From positions 1-64,000 of the forward strand of contig NZ_JQCA01000163.1 of NCBI RefSeq assembly GCF_001437125.1: DNA of 64,000 nt, written 5' to 3'. Below the pieces are notes generated by a model, which was given only the letters and a program-made list of their open reading frames with translations, did no database searches and was not told the origin of the DNA. The position numbers were made by a program, and so were the translations under genes. Shown here piece after piece: positions 19,489 to 27,466 of this stretch. This stretch comes from Levilactobacillus paucivorans. Lineage in GTDB: Bacteria > Bacillota > Bacilli > Lactobacillales > Lactobacillaceae. How positions within the stretch are numbered: position 1 is the stretch's first letter; every line of letters begins with the position of its first letter.

Positions 19489-20628
19489 TTAAGACTCCGC
19501 CGGCGTGTTCCAAATTCCGGTATCATCCAATTGATCTAAGATCGTTTTAACCGTTTCACCCTGAACCGAGATGTGACCCATGACTTCATCCGACGCCTGT
19601 TTCTTCAGGTGATAGAAGGTGAAGTGCCAGTTAGACTTCAACTGCCACTGCGTCCGAATGGCTGACAGCTGATCGGTGGTAAAGGCCGCCGTAACTGCTG
19701 GCGTCAAGATTTCTGGGGTGGCCAATGGTAAACCGGCGATTGCCCGCAGATGTTGTTCAAATTCATTGACCGTGGCAGAGGCATCAAAGATGTAGCCCGT
19801 CTCACTCGGCGCTGGCACGATCTTCTTCACGTAGATGGTGCCACTGCTGGTCAAGTAGAAGGAGACCTCAAAGACGCCCACATAACTAACGTGCTTGGCG
19901 ACTTCGTTGGCAATCCGGTGAATCTCACTGGCAACCGCGTCGTCGACCTGCGCCGGCACCCAAGTCTTCACTGGCCGGTCGGACACAGAGGCTGTTTCCG
20001 TAATTGGAAAGTCCTGCTGGTTGCCGTCCTGATCACGGGCAACGATGATTGAATATTCCCGGTCATAGGCGATTTGGGATTCCAGGATGTAGGTTCCCCA
20101 GTCCAAGAGACCCGCTGCCTTCGCAATATCGGTCTGCGTCTTAATCACAAGTTCTCTGCCGTGCGACCATTCCTTTTGAATAGGCTTCAACACGCAAGGA
20201 TACCCGATAGAGTTAACGGACTGGTAAACGTCATCCAGGTTGATGATCGTGGCATATGGCGCGATGTTGACATTGAGTTGTTCGAAGAAGGCCCGTTCAA
20301 GCAACCGGTCTTGCATCATTTCCAGCATATCTGTCCCCTGAGGAATCCGCGTATACTGAGACAAGAATTTCACAACATCGGTACTGACCTGTTCGGAATC
20401 ATAGACGATAGCCGCACAGCTCTCGGCAAAGTGCTGAAGCTTGTCATGATCCTTGCGCGTCCCAACTGCCTTGAAATCAGCCAATTGGAGAGCTTCGCTA
20501 GTTTCGTCGGGACCGTAAGCCCCCACGCGTAACCCCATCTTTCGAGCCGTGGTCACCAACATTGCTGCGTTGGCGCTATTTCCAATCACGCCAATTGTAT
20601 CTCCCGGATATAAGACCGTGTTCGCCAA
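19489..20628 (-). CDS. PurK-like ATP-grasp paralogue, probably non-catalytic
   Basis: The 379-residue protein keeps the length and layout of N5-carboxyaminoimidazole ribonucleotide synthase (PurK): a Rossmann-like N-terminus, an ATP-grasp core with GYPCVLKP (residues 142-149), and a C-terminal EFEQHLRAIAGLPLATP (289-305). Key parts are changed. The glycine-rich ATP loop after GYP.VLK is replaced by KEWSHGRE, the metal-binding N-E and following A-P-R-x-H-N-S-G-H are KKIVPAPSETGY (268-279), and the earlier metal-binding Glu is Ser 256. It therefore probably lacks PurK activity. The start is TTG behind AGGGAG. It is flanked by pcrA and xpt; the link with xpt hints at a purine connection, which is inference. 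Confidence 0.75.
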   Translation of the reverse strand: MANTVLYPGDTIGVIGNSANAAMLVTTARKMGLRVGAYGPDETSEALQLADFKAVGTRKDHDKLQHFAESCAAIVYDSEQVSTDVVKFLSQYTRIPQGTDMLEMMQDRLLERAFFEQLNVNIAPYATIINLDDVYQSVNSIGYPCVLKPIQKEWSHGRELVIKTQTDIAKAAGLLDWGTYILESQIAYDREYSIIVARDQDGNQQDFPITETASVSDRPVKTWVPAQVDDAVASEIHRIANEVAKHVSYVGVFEVSFYLTSSGTIYVKKIVPAPSETGYIFDASATVNEFEQHLRAIAGLPLATPEILTPAVTAAFTTDQLSAIRTQWQLKSNWHFTFYHLKKQASDEVMGHISVQGETVKTILDQLDDTGIWNTPAES

Positions 20629-20648
20629 TTTGCTCCCTACTTTCTGAC

Positions 20649-20678
20649 TTAATATTATCTAAACAATGATCACTGTCA
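20649..20678 (-). promoter_or_regulatory. Possible promoter of the PurK-like gene
   Basis: On the minus strand GTGACA, a 16-bp spacer and TAATAT lie about 25-50 bp upstream of the TTG start. The match is moderate. Confidence 0.4.
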
Positions 20679-20766
20679 CTAAATCACAAGATCCAAGCGG
20701 ACGCTCGTGTTCAGATCTTCACTATAAGTTTAAAGTTTGCCTGACAATTACACAAGTATCCGTCCC

Positions 20767-21342
20767 CTAATCTTGGGCGAACTGGACCTCGTTGTGGTCA
20801 AATGAAGCGATGCTCGCCAAGGCTTCCAACTGAATGCCAGCATCCACAACTAACTGATGTCCCTTTTGGAACCGCTTCTCGATCACGACACCAACCCCGG
20901 CGACCGAAATCTGAGCCGTTTCGGCAATATCCAAGAGACCCTGAACGGCCTGCCCATTGGCTAAAAAGTCATCGATAATCAGCACCCGATCCTTGGCATC
21001 CAGGAACCGCCGGTCAATTGAGATATCGTTGTTTACCCGCTTGGTGTAGGAGTAAACCTTGGCCGTGTACAGGTGATCCGTTAGCGTCAGACTCTTGTGT
21101 TTGCGGGCGAAGATGACCGGCACATTGAGATGTAACCCGGCCATGACAGCTGGCGCAATCCCAGACGATTCCACTGTTAGGATCTTGGTAATCCCGGCAT
21201 CGGCGAACCGGCGCGCAAACTCCGCGCCCAATTCATTCATGAGTTGGGGGTCAATTTGATGATTTAAGAAATTATCCACCTTAAGAACGTCACCCGGCAA
21301 CACTGTGCCGTCACGTCGAATTCGATCTTCTAAAATTTTCAT
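20767..21342 (-). CDS. xpt: Xanthine phosphoribosyltransferase
   Basis: Xpt salvages xanthine to XMP using PRPP. The 191-residue protein fits the family length. The PRPP-binding loop is [13 protein letters not shown] (about residues 121-133), and [14 protein letters not shown] near 57 and [10 protein letters not shown] near 79 are typical. SD-like GGAGG lies before the ATG. In many Firmicutes xpt is controlled by a purine riboswitch, but only 90 bp separate it from menA and I see no aptamer there. A -10-like TATAAA is visible upstream. Confidence 0.97.
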   Translation of the reverse strand: MKILEDRIRRDGTVLPGDVLKVDNFLNHQIDPQLMNELGAEFARRFADAGITKILTVESSGIAPAVMAGLHLNVPVIFARKHKSLTLTDHLYTAKVYSYTKRVNNDISIDRRFLDAKDRVLIIDDFLANGQAVQGLLDIAETAQISVAGVGVVIEKRFQKGHQLVVDAGIQLEALASIASFDHNEVQFAQD

Positions 21343-21396
21343 GTCTTCGCGGCCTCCATCACTTTGTTTTGTTTATATTCTACCCGATTGAACCTT

Positions 21397-21418
21397 AAAA
21401 AAACAACGGTCGACCGCC
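21397..21418 (-). terminator. Weak terminator after menA
   Basis: On the minus strand a short stem GGCGG/CCGTT with G-U pairs around TCGA is followed by seven U's. The stem is short, so termination is uncertain. Confidence 0.4.
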
Positions 21419-21432
21419 ACATTTTACCAGGC

Positions 21433-22341
21433 TTAACCGAAAAATAATCCAATGACCTCGGCTAAAACCGTCGTGGCAGCCAAAATTGCCAGATTTCGCA
21501 CGGCTAAAATGAAGGTCTGCTTCTTCACCTGAACGGCAAAGAAAGCTCGGACATTGCGGTAAACTAAGGGAATACTGAGTAAGGCCAGTAGCGACCACTT
21601 CGGCAGATCACCGACAGCCACCGATCCCACGAGTGCCAAGTAACCCACAATATAAAAGGCAGCAAATAAAATGAGCGACCCCCGTTTTCCCAGATAATAA
21701 ACGATCGTCCGACGGTTTAGGGCAAGGTCTTCCTGGGCATCACAGATGTTGTTAGCCAAGAGCAAGGCCGCAATCGCCGTCACCGCAATACCGGATGCTA
21801 GTAAGACTCGACCGGCGAGTGACCAAGACAATCCCCCACGCTGGTAGACGTTGAGGTACACCGTGATCAACGTGATCAGGTAACCCATGGTAAAGCCGGC
21901 AAAAAATTCTCCCGTTGGTGTCCCGGATAACGGCCGCGGTCCGCCGGCGTAAAGATACCCAACTAAGAAACACCCGACGCCCATGATCAGGAGTGGCCAA
22001 CCCGTGGCCCAGACCAACCAAAGGCCCAGTGCCCCAGCGATGACCACGAAGGTTGCCATGAGGCCGAAGACTCGCGCCATCCGCAGGTGTTGGACGCCAA
22101 TAATGTTGGTTTCACGTTTCCACCGTTCGGCTTGCGTCCCGGCATGACGGTAATCCTGATAGTTATCGTTAATATCAACCGCCATGTTAAAGAGAAACAT
22201 GGCCACGAAAAAGACCCCGATCACGTCCCAATTCACGTGATTAAAGTTAAAGGCCACGAAGATCAGCCCCAATAAAAAGGGCCAAACCGATGCAATCTTA
22301 GCCTTAATTTCCACTAATTCTAAAAAGTTTTTGACCGTCAC
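21433..22341 (-). CDS. menA: 1,4-dihydroxy-2-naphthoate polyprenyltransferase
   Basis: MenA attaches the polyprenyl tail to 1,4-dihydroxy-2-naphthoate, the membrane step of menaquinone synthesis. The 302-residue UbiA-family protein has about eight or nine membrane helices and both Asp-rich motifs: N52-x3-D-x2-D-x3-D in NMAVDINDNYQD, and NNICDAQEDLALNRR near residue 195. The start is GTG behind GGGGGG. It is divergent from the polyprenyl diphosphate synthase that makes its prenyl substrate. No other men genes are in the window; many lactobacilli keep only this last step and use external precursors. Confidence 0.93.
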   Translation of the reverse strand: MTVKNFLELVEIKAKIASVWPFLLGLIFVAFNFNHVNWDVIGVFFVAMFLFNMAVDINDNYQDYRHAGTQAERWKRETNIIGVQHLRMARVFGLMATFVVIAGALGLWLVWATGWPLLIMGVGCFLVGYLYAGGPRPLSGTPTGEFFAGFTMGYLITLITVYLNVYQRGGLSWSLAGRVLLASGIAVTAIAALLLANNICDAQEDLALNRRTIVYYLGKRGSLILFAAFYIVGYLALVGSVAVGDLPKWSLLALLSIPLVYRNVRAFFAVQVKKQTFILAVRNLAILAATTVLAEVIGLFFG

Positions 22342-22387
22342 ACAAATCCCCCCGAATATCTTTTCTAAATTCGATGATAACCTTTAT

Positions 22388-22416
22388 TTGACAACGTTTC
22401 CACTTGTCGGTAAGAT
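22388..22416 (+). promoter_or_regulatory. Promoter of polyprenyl synthase gene with overlapping cre-like site
   Basis: TTGACA (22388-22393), a 17-bp spacer and TAAGAT (22411-22416) form a near-consensus promoter. TGACAACGTTTCCA at 22389-22402 matches the CcpA cre consensus TGWNANCGNTNWCA at all but one position and covers the -35, so CcpA binding there would repress. The regulatory role is an inference. Confidence 0.7.
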
Positions 22417-22447
22417 AAATTTTAACGGGTACATAGTGAGGTGCAGT

Positions 22448-23425
22448 ATGGATCAACAACTTTGGCGGCGATTCCCTTCAGTGGCGCCGCAGTTAAATGA
22501 CTTGCAGGCCTATTTATTGGCTGCCATTCAACTCGACAATCAACCGATTCATCACAAAATTATCAGTCTGTTAACATCCGGTGGCAAGCTTCTCCGCCCC
22601 GGATATTTTTACTTATTTAGTGCCTTCGGCCAACCAGTGGATCCACTGGCGCTTCAGGCTGGAGCGGCGGCACTCGAAATTCTCCACGTTGGGACCTTGA
22701 TTCACGATGATGTGATCGATGAGTCTCCGACTCGGCGTGGGGTCCGCACCATTCAGATGAAATATGGCCAGCGGAACGCAATCTATGCCGGAGACTTCAT
22801 GTTCACGGTCTACTTCAATCAGGTTCTAAAGTCTACTGGTGACCGGGCCCTGGTCCAGGACCACATTGATTCGATGCACCGCATCCTACAAGGTGAACTT
22901 CATCAAATGGCGCTGAACTACCGCGAAGACGTGACCCAGGAAAGCTACTTAGAAGAAATTGCTGGAAAAACGGCGGAACTCTTTGCTCTCAGTTGCTATC
23001 AAGGGGCGGCGCTGACCAATGCCCCACAGAGCGTGATCACTCATGCTCGCAAGATTGGGTTGGCCATCGGGAGCGCCTACCAAATCTTGGACGATATTCT
23101 GGATTACACTGGTGATCCCCATAAGACCCGCAAACCCGTACTCGAGGATCTGCGGTCAGGGGTCTACTCACTACCCTTGATTCTGGCGATGCCCCTGGCG
23201 CGCAAAGATTTCCATCAGCTCCTAAAGAAGCGTCATGACATGACCGCGGCCGACATCATTGCCGTTCAACAGCTGGTCACCCAACACGGTGGCGTCACCG
23301 CGGCTAAGGCGTTGGCAACTCAGTTCACAGAACAGGCACTTGACGATATTCAGGCATTACCGGCCGGAACGGCTCGCGATGATCTCGCCAAACTGACGAC
23401 ACTATTGTTGCAGCGCGACCATTAG
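22448..23425 (+). CDS. Polyprenyl diphosphate synthase (menaquinone side chain)
   Basis: This trans-isoprenyl diphosphate synthase (325 residues) elongates allylic diphosphates with isopentenyl diphosphate. The first Asp-rich motif DDVID is at residues 87-91 in LIHDDVIDESPTRRG and the second, DDILD, at 215-219. SGGKLLRPG near 45 binds isopentenyl diphosphate. Bulky Phe/Leu residues before the first motif and its place beside menA suggest a long-chain (heptaprenyl-type, HepT/IspB-like) product for menaquinone; chain length cannot be read reliably. I started at ATG 22448 behind GAGGTG; an upstream in-frame ATG at 22331 precedes the promoter. Confidence 0.88.
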   Translation: MDQQLWRRFPSVAPQLNDLQAYLLAAIQLDNQPIHHKIISLLTSGGKLLRPGYFYLFSAFGQPVDPLALQAGAAALEILHVGTLIHDDVIDESPTRRGVRTIQMKYGQRNAIYAGDFMFTVYFNQVLKSTGDRALVQDHIDSMHRILQGELHQMALNYREDVTQESYLEEIAGKTAELFALSCYQGAALTNAPQSVITHARKIGLAIGSAYQILDDILDYTGDPHKTRKPVLEDLRSGVYSLPLILAMPLARKDFHQLLKKRHDMTAADIIAVQQLVTQHGGVTAAKALATQFTEQALDDIQALPAGTARDDLAKLTTLLLQRDH

Positions 23426-23439
23426 TGAGTTGTCGTAGC

Positions 23440-23720
23440 CCTCAACTTGGATTTAAAAGGCCGCCTGCGGCTGCCAGGGATTGCGCCTGCTGTGGGGACG
23501 CTTCAGCCCCTTGGGCTTCTCGCTCGATTTGAAGCCTCGCCAAGAACGCGAGTCTTCAAAATCGCCCGTGGTGTAAGGCCGAGAGAACCACTCGGTCTAA
23601 CTCCACCTCCACGGCCGGCTCCATCCCTGGCCTCCTCCGGCTTTGATCGACCGGTGCCGCAACGTAACAGTACCGCATGCTAATCACGGTTAACCTTAAA
23701 CAATTTGTGATTAGCTTACA
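23440..23720. other. GC-rich structured intergenic element
   Basis: The gap between the polyprenyl synthase gene and the cydC terminator holds nested inverted repeats. An outer pair GCCAGGGAT (23473-23481) and ATCCCTGGC (23623-23631) encloses a 15-bp hairpin (23525-23540 with 23548-23564, one bulge and one mismatch) and a 7-bp hairpin CCGAG/CTCGG (23577-23597). A further 9-bp repeat GCTAATCAC/GTGATTAGC spans 23679-23715. Base composition is much richer in GC than nearby intergenic DNA. A 78-codon reading frame here has low-complexity Pro/Arg content and no ribosome binding site, so I do not call a protein. It may be a dispersed palindromic repeat or a structured RNA. Confidence 0.55.
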
Positions 23721-23749
23721 CAGGCCCACCATCCATCTAGATAATTAAA

Positions 23750-23801
23750 CAAAAATCCTGCTTGACCTAACCGTTACTGGTTAAATCAAGCAGGATTTTT
23801 T
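23750..23801. terminator. Bidirectional terminator before cydC 3' end
   Basis: AAAAATCCTGCTTGA pairs with TCAAGCAGGATTTTTT, with an inner AACC/GGTT stem. Runs of A and T on either side allow termination from both directions. Confidence 0.92.
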
Positions 23802-23809
23802 CATTTCAC

Positions 23810-25552
23810 TTAATCGTTATGTCCTCGGTCCAAGTCATAGAGCGACCGGAAGCGCGCGTTATCGCGGTAAAGTTCCGCCGGTGTCCCTTGCATATCAAAC
23901 GACCCATCTTCGATGAAACGAACCTGATCGACATGGTTGATTCCAGCCAGATGGTGGGTCACCCAGATAATCGTCTTGTCCTTAAGAACATCGAAGACCG
24001 TGTCTAAGAGATGCTGTTCCGTGATTGGATCTAGACTCACAGTTGGTTCATCTAAAATAATAATTGGTGCATCTTGCAGTAGGATCCGGGCCAGCGATAA
24101 CCGTTGCTGTTCCCCACCAGAGAACCGGCTACCGGCTTCTTGAACCTGCGTCTCGTAGCCCATCGGCAGGCGAGAAATCAGATCATCCAATTCAACCGCC
24201 TTGATGGCCGCGCGAACTTGTTCATCGGTCGCGTTGAGGTTCCCCAAACGAACATTATTCATGACCGTCGTATTGAAGAGGTATGGCTGTTGGTCCAGGA
24301 CACCAAAGAGTTGGGCGCGCTGTTGTTGTAATCGTGCGATAGGTACCTCGTTTAGATGCACCGTCCCACGCGTTGGGGCCTCATCCCCGAGAATTAATTT
24401 CAATAACGTACTCTTCCCGGTTCCACTCGGCCCCAGTAAGGCCAATTTTTCACCAGCATGGACCGTCAATGACAGATCGCGCAAGACCTGGCGCTGAGCA
24501 CCCTGATACTGAAAATCAACGTGATCAATAGCCAACGTTTCAAAGTCGCCGATCGTCGTCTGTGCCACCTGCTTAGGTTCCGATTCATCCAAGGCATTCA
24601 CCCGTTGAATCGAATCCCGGTAGACTGGCCACTCACTGACCCCCTGGCTCATATCGGCAAAGGGTTCCACCGTTGGAAAGAGGGCTAACCCGAAGGCCGC
24701 GACCCAGTTAGCCTGCGCCTGACTCCCAGTAAAGGTCAACCCGGCCCACCACACAATGAGGATCACAGCGGCCCCGAAGATCACCTGAATGGCAAAGTTA
24801 CGCCACCACTGGAAATGATGGTCACTACGCCGTAAGGTCGCAATCTGGTCGATGGGAGCGTCTTGTTGGTCTAGGAAATCTTGACGCCGACCGGAAATCA
24901 GCCAGTCACCTAACCCTAATACGGAATCGGTCAGTTGTGTGTAGAATCGCCGCTGAATCTGACGCGCCTGAAATTCTCGCCGACCATTAGCGGCGACCGA
25001 CAAGAGTTGCATCACGATGACGATGACGCCCAACAAGACCAGCATTAACAAGCCAAAGGCCCAGTTGAAATACCCAATGCCTAACACCACAAATAGATAC
25101 AGTAACCACCCAATAACTAGTGGAAACACGGTCCGTAGGTAGAGATTCTCAATATGATCGATATCCTCGGCCAGGATACTCAGGACATCCCCGGTCTGGT
25201 GCGTCTGACGAATCGCCACCGCTTGTTTTTCCACGGCCTGATACAGTCGCTTACGAAAATCAGAGACGATGCGGAGAACCCAGTTGTGACTGGTCAAGCG
25301 TTCCGCATAACGGAAGGCTGGCCGACCAATCCCAAAGGCCCGTGCCAACACAATTGGCACGTAAATCATGAGAATGTTGTAAGGATGAGTCGCCGCTCGG
25401 CTAATCAGGTAGCCAGAGTTAAACATCAACGCTCCACCACAGAAGAACGTCATGAATCCTAGGAAGAGCACTAATCCCAGCAACTTCCGGTAGCGACGGA
25501 GGTATGGCATGACCCAGTGATCGTGCTTAAATGTCTCGAAGAATCCTTTCAT
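23810..25552 (-). CDS. cydC: Cytochrome bd assembly ABC exporter subunit CydC
   Basis: CydC is half of the heterodimeric CydDC ABC exporter, which exports thiols (glutathione/cysteine in E. coli) and is needed for assembly of cytochrome bd. The 580 residues have six membrane helices (about 20-310) and a C-terminal nucleotide-binding domain with Walker A GPSGTGKS near residue 366, signature FSGGEQQRLSLAR near 472 and Walker B IIILDEPT. It overlaps cydD by 4 bp. The assignment as CydC rather than CydD follows gene order and similarity and is less sure than the pair. Confidence 0.9.
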   Translation of the reverse strand: MKGFFETFKHDHWVMPYLRRYRKLLGLVLFLGFMTFFCGGALMFNSGYLISRAATHPYNILMIYVPIVLARAFGIGRPAFRYAERLTSHNWVLRIVSDFRKRLYQAVEKQAVAIRQTHQTGDVLSILAEDIDHIENLYLRTVFPLVIGWLLYLFVVLGIGYFNWAFGLLMLVLLGVIVIVMQLLSVAANGRREFQARQIQRRFYTQLTDSVLGLGDWLISGRRQDFLDQQDAPIDQIATLRRSDHHFQWWRNFAIQVIFGAAVILIVWWAGLTFTGSQAQANWVAAFGLALFPTVEPFADMSQGVSEWPVYRDSIQRVNALDESEPKQVAQTTIGDFETLAIDHVDFQYQGAQRQVLRDLSLTVHAGEKLALLGPSGTGKSTLLKLILGDEAPTRGTVHLNEVPIARLQQQRAQLFGVLDQQPYLFNTTVMNNVRLGNLNATDEQVRAAIKAVELDDLISRLPMGYETQVQEAGSRFSGGEQQRLSLARILLQDAPIIILDEPTVSLDPITEQHLLDTVFDVLKDKTIIWVTHHLAGINHVDQVRFIEDGSFDMQGTPAELYRDNARFRSLYDLDRGHND

Positions 25553-27285
25553 TTCACCGTCGCCCCTTCCATCTCTGACCGCAATCTGACGTAGGCCCCA
25601 TTCTTCTCCTGCAGTTCAGCAGGGGTCCCCTGTTCCACAATCTGGCCGTGATCCATGACCAGAATATAATCCATTTCATTCATCCAATGTAATCGGTGCG
25701 TGGCAAAGAAGACCAGATGGTGGTCAAAGACCGGCATCATCGTTTGCTTCAGACCGACTTCGGTTTCAATATCCAAGTGCGCCGTGGGTTCATCGAACAA
25801 CAATACGCGACGCGAATCGTCCAGAAAGGCCCGAGCCAACGCAATTCGTTGGGCTTGGCCCCCACTGACGCCTCGTGAACCTTCACCAATCGCCGTCTCA
25901 AGTCCTTCAGGCAACGTGGCAATCCAGTCACTCAGCCCGGCCTTAGCTACCGCCGACTGAACGGCTGTCTCACTGGCCTGAGGATCGTAAAAGGTAATAT
26001 TTTCTCGCAGACTCGCATGGAACAGATAAGGGGCTTGTGGTATGTACACAAAACTCCGCTGCCAGGCCTTTTGATCCAGATGAGGCACCGCAGTCCCCCG
26101 AACCGTAATCTGGCCGTCCTGGGGGCTGAGAAAGCCACCTAGGGTGTTAATCAGCGTCGACTTGCCGGAACCCGAGGCACCTATGATGCCGACCTTTTGA
26201 AACCCTTTGATTTTAAAATTAAGATCCTGTAGAGTCGCCTGCTTCGAATCCCCATATTTAACGTTCACGTGATCGAAGGTCAGCGTATCCTGGTCTTCCC
26301 AAACCGGATCACGCAATGGCAATTGTTCGCGATCCTTTGGTGTCGGTCGCTGTAGAATATCAAGCACTGCGGTCAACGCGTTCTTCCCGTTCAACGTTGC
26401 ATGATAATCGTTGGCAAAGTTACGAATTGGCGCAAAGTAATCTGGTGCTAGGGTCAAAATAATTAAGGCTGGCAACAGTTGAATCGTGCTATTCATCAAC
26501 CCAAATCCTAGAAATACCGCAATAATGGCAATTGATAAGGTGGTAAAAAAGTCCAAGGCAAAGGTCGAGGTCATCGCGATCACCAGCGTTGCCATGGTTT
26601 TCTTCCGATAGTCCTCACTGACCTGATAGACGTTATCCGCATACGCCTTATTCAAACCCAGTTGTTTCAGTGTTGGCAAGCCCCGTAAGGTATCCACAAA
26701 GTGATTAGATAGCCGTTGGTAACCGGCATATTGTCGGTCGGCCTTGGCCTGCGCCGCCAAGCCCAGGATAATCATGAAGAAGATAATTAAAGGATAGATG
26801 GCCAGTAGGAACAAGGCTTCTTCCCATTTGATAAACCCAATATAAATCAGAATCAGCCACGGGGTAATCCCGAGATCCAAGACCTTACCGATAATCATCA
26901 TGAGATAGGTCTGAATCTTATCGATCCCTTCCAGTCCCATGGTGACCACATTTCCAGTCCCCTTCTGAGCCACCACACTGGGTCCCAGATCGAAGAGCTT
27001 CGCCATGAATTGCTTACGCAACGTTTTGGTGGTGGTCTCTACAAACGGATACAGCAGCCAATTTTTTGATAGCGTTAACAAATGACGGGCTAAGAAAACG
27101 ACTCCAAAAACAGCCAAGGGCATCACAATCGTGTGAATTCCCTTCAGCTGCCAGAGATTGACGATGGCTAGCGATAGGTACTTGGCTTGCAGGATAATCA
27201 TCCCCGCCTGAATCAGGGTCAAAACGGCCATAATCAGTGCGGCCGGCTTCACCCCCGGAAACTTAAAAACCCGTTGATCAATCAA
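25549..27285 (-). CDS. cydD: Cytochrome bd assembly ABC exporter subunit CydD
   Basis: CydD is the partner half-transporter of CydC (578 residues): six N-terminal membrane helices, then an ATPase domain with Walker A GASGSGKS near residue 363, signature VSGGQAQRIALAR near 469 and Walker B VLLFDEPTAHLD. I chose TTG at 27285, giving MIDQRVFKFPG, because AAGGGGG lies 8 nt upstream and homologues begin similarly; an in-frame ATG at 27327 would add 14 residues. A terminator separates it from cydAB upstream, so cydDC may have its own promoter. A TATCAT -10-like box precedes it, but no clear -35. Confidence 0.9.
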   Translation of the reverse strand: MIDQRVFKFPGVKPAALIMAVLTLIQAGMIILQAKYLSLAIVNLWQLKGIHTIVMPLAVFGVVFLARHLLTLSKNWLLYPFVETTTKTLRKQFMAKLFDLGPSVVAQKGTGNVVTMGLEGIDKIQTYLMMIIGKVLDLGITPWLILIYIGFIKWEEALFLLAIYPLIIFFMIILGLAAQAKADRQYAGYQRLSNHFVDTLRGLPTLKQLGLNKAYADNVYQVSEDYRKKTMATLVIAMTSTFALDFFTTLSIAIIAVFLGFGLMNSTIQLLPALIILTLAPDYFAPIRNFANDYHATLNGKNALTAVLDILQRPTPKDREQLPLRDPVWEDQDTLTFDHVNVKYGDSKQATLQDLNFKIKGFQKVGIIGASGSGKSTLINTLGGFLSPQDGQITVRGTAVPHLDQKAWQRSFVYIPQAPYLFHASLRENITFYDPQASETAVQSAVAKAGLSDWIATLPEGLETAIGEGSRGVSGGQAQRIALARAFLDDSRRVLLFDEPTAHLDIETEVGLKQTMMPVFDHHLVFFATHRLHWMNEMDYILVMDHGQIVEQGTPAELQEKNGAYVRLRSEMEGATVK

Positions 27286-27416
27286 TAAAAGCGCCCCCTT
27301 GTAACAAGTGATCTCTCTTACTGCCATGATACAGCTTTCATGCTTATTAATCGAGTTCGGCGTGCGCCAGAAAGCGTTAAGCTAACCCACGTTTCGCCAA
27401 TAGACCCTCAGAGATA

Positions 27417-27446
27417 ACAAAAAGGATGTGACCGAGATCACATCCC
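27417..27446 (-). terminator. Terminator between cydAB and cydDC
   Basis: An 8-bp stem GGATGTGA/TCACATCC is followed on the minus strand by five U's directly downstream of cydB. Confidence 0.85.
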
Positions 27447-27466
27447 CTTAAAATTAACTGTTAGAC

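Noticed and set aside
21343-21432. Purine riboswitch upstream of xpt
   Set aside because: The 90-bp gap is too short for the aptamer plus expression platform and shows no aptamer-like loops.
23447-23683. 78-codon reading frame in the structured intergenic element
   Set aside because: It has a Pro/Arg-rich low-complexity product, no ribosome binding site and overlaps strong hairpins; I describe it as a structured element instead.
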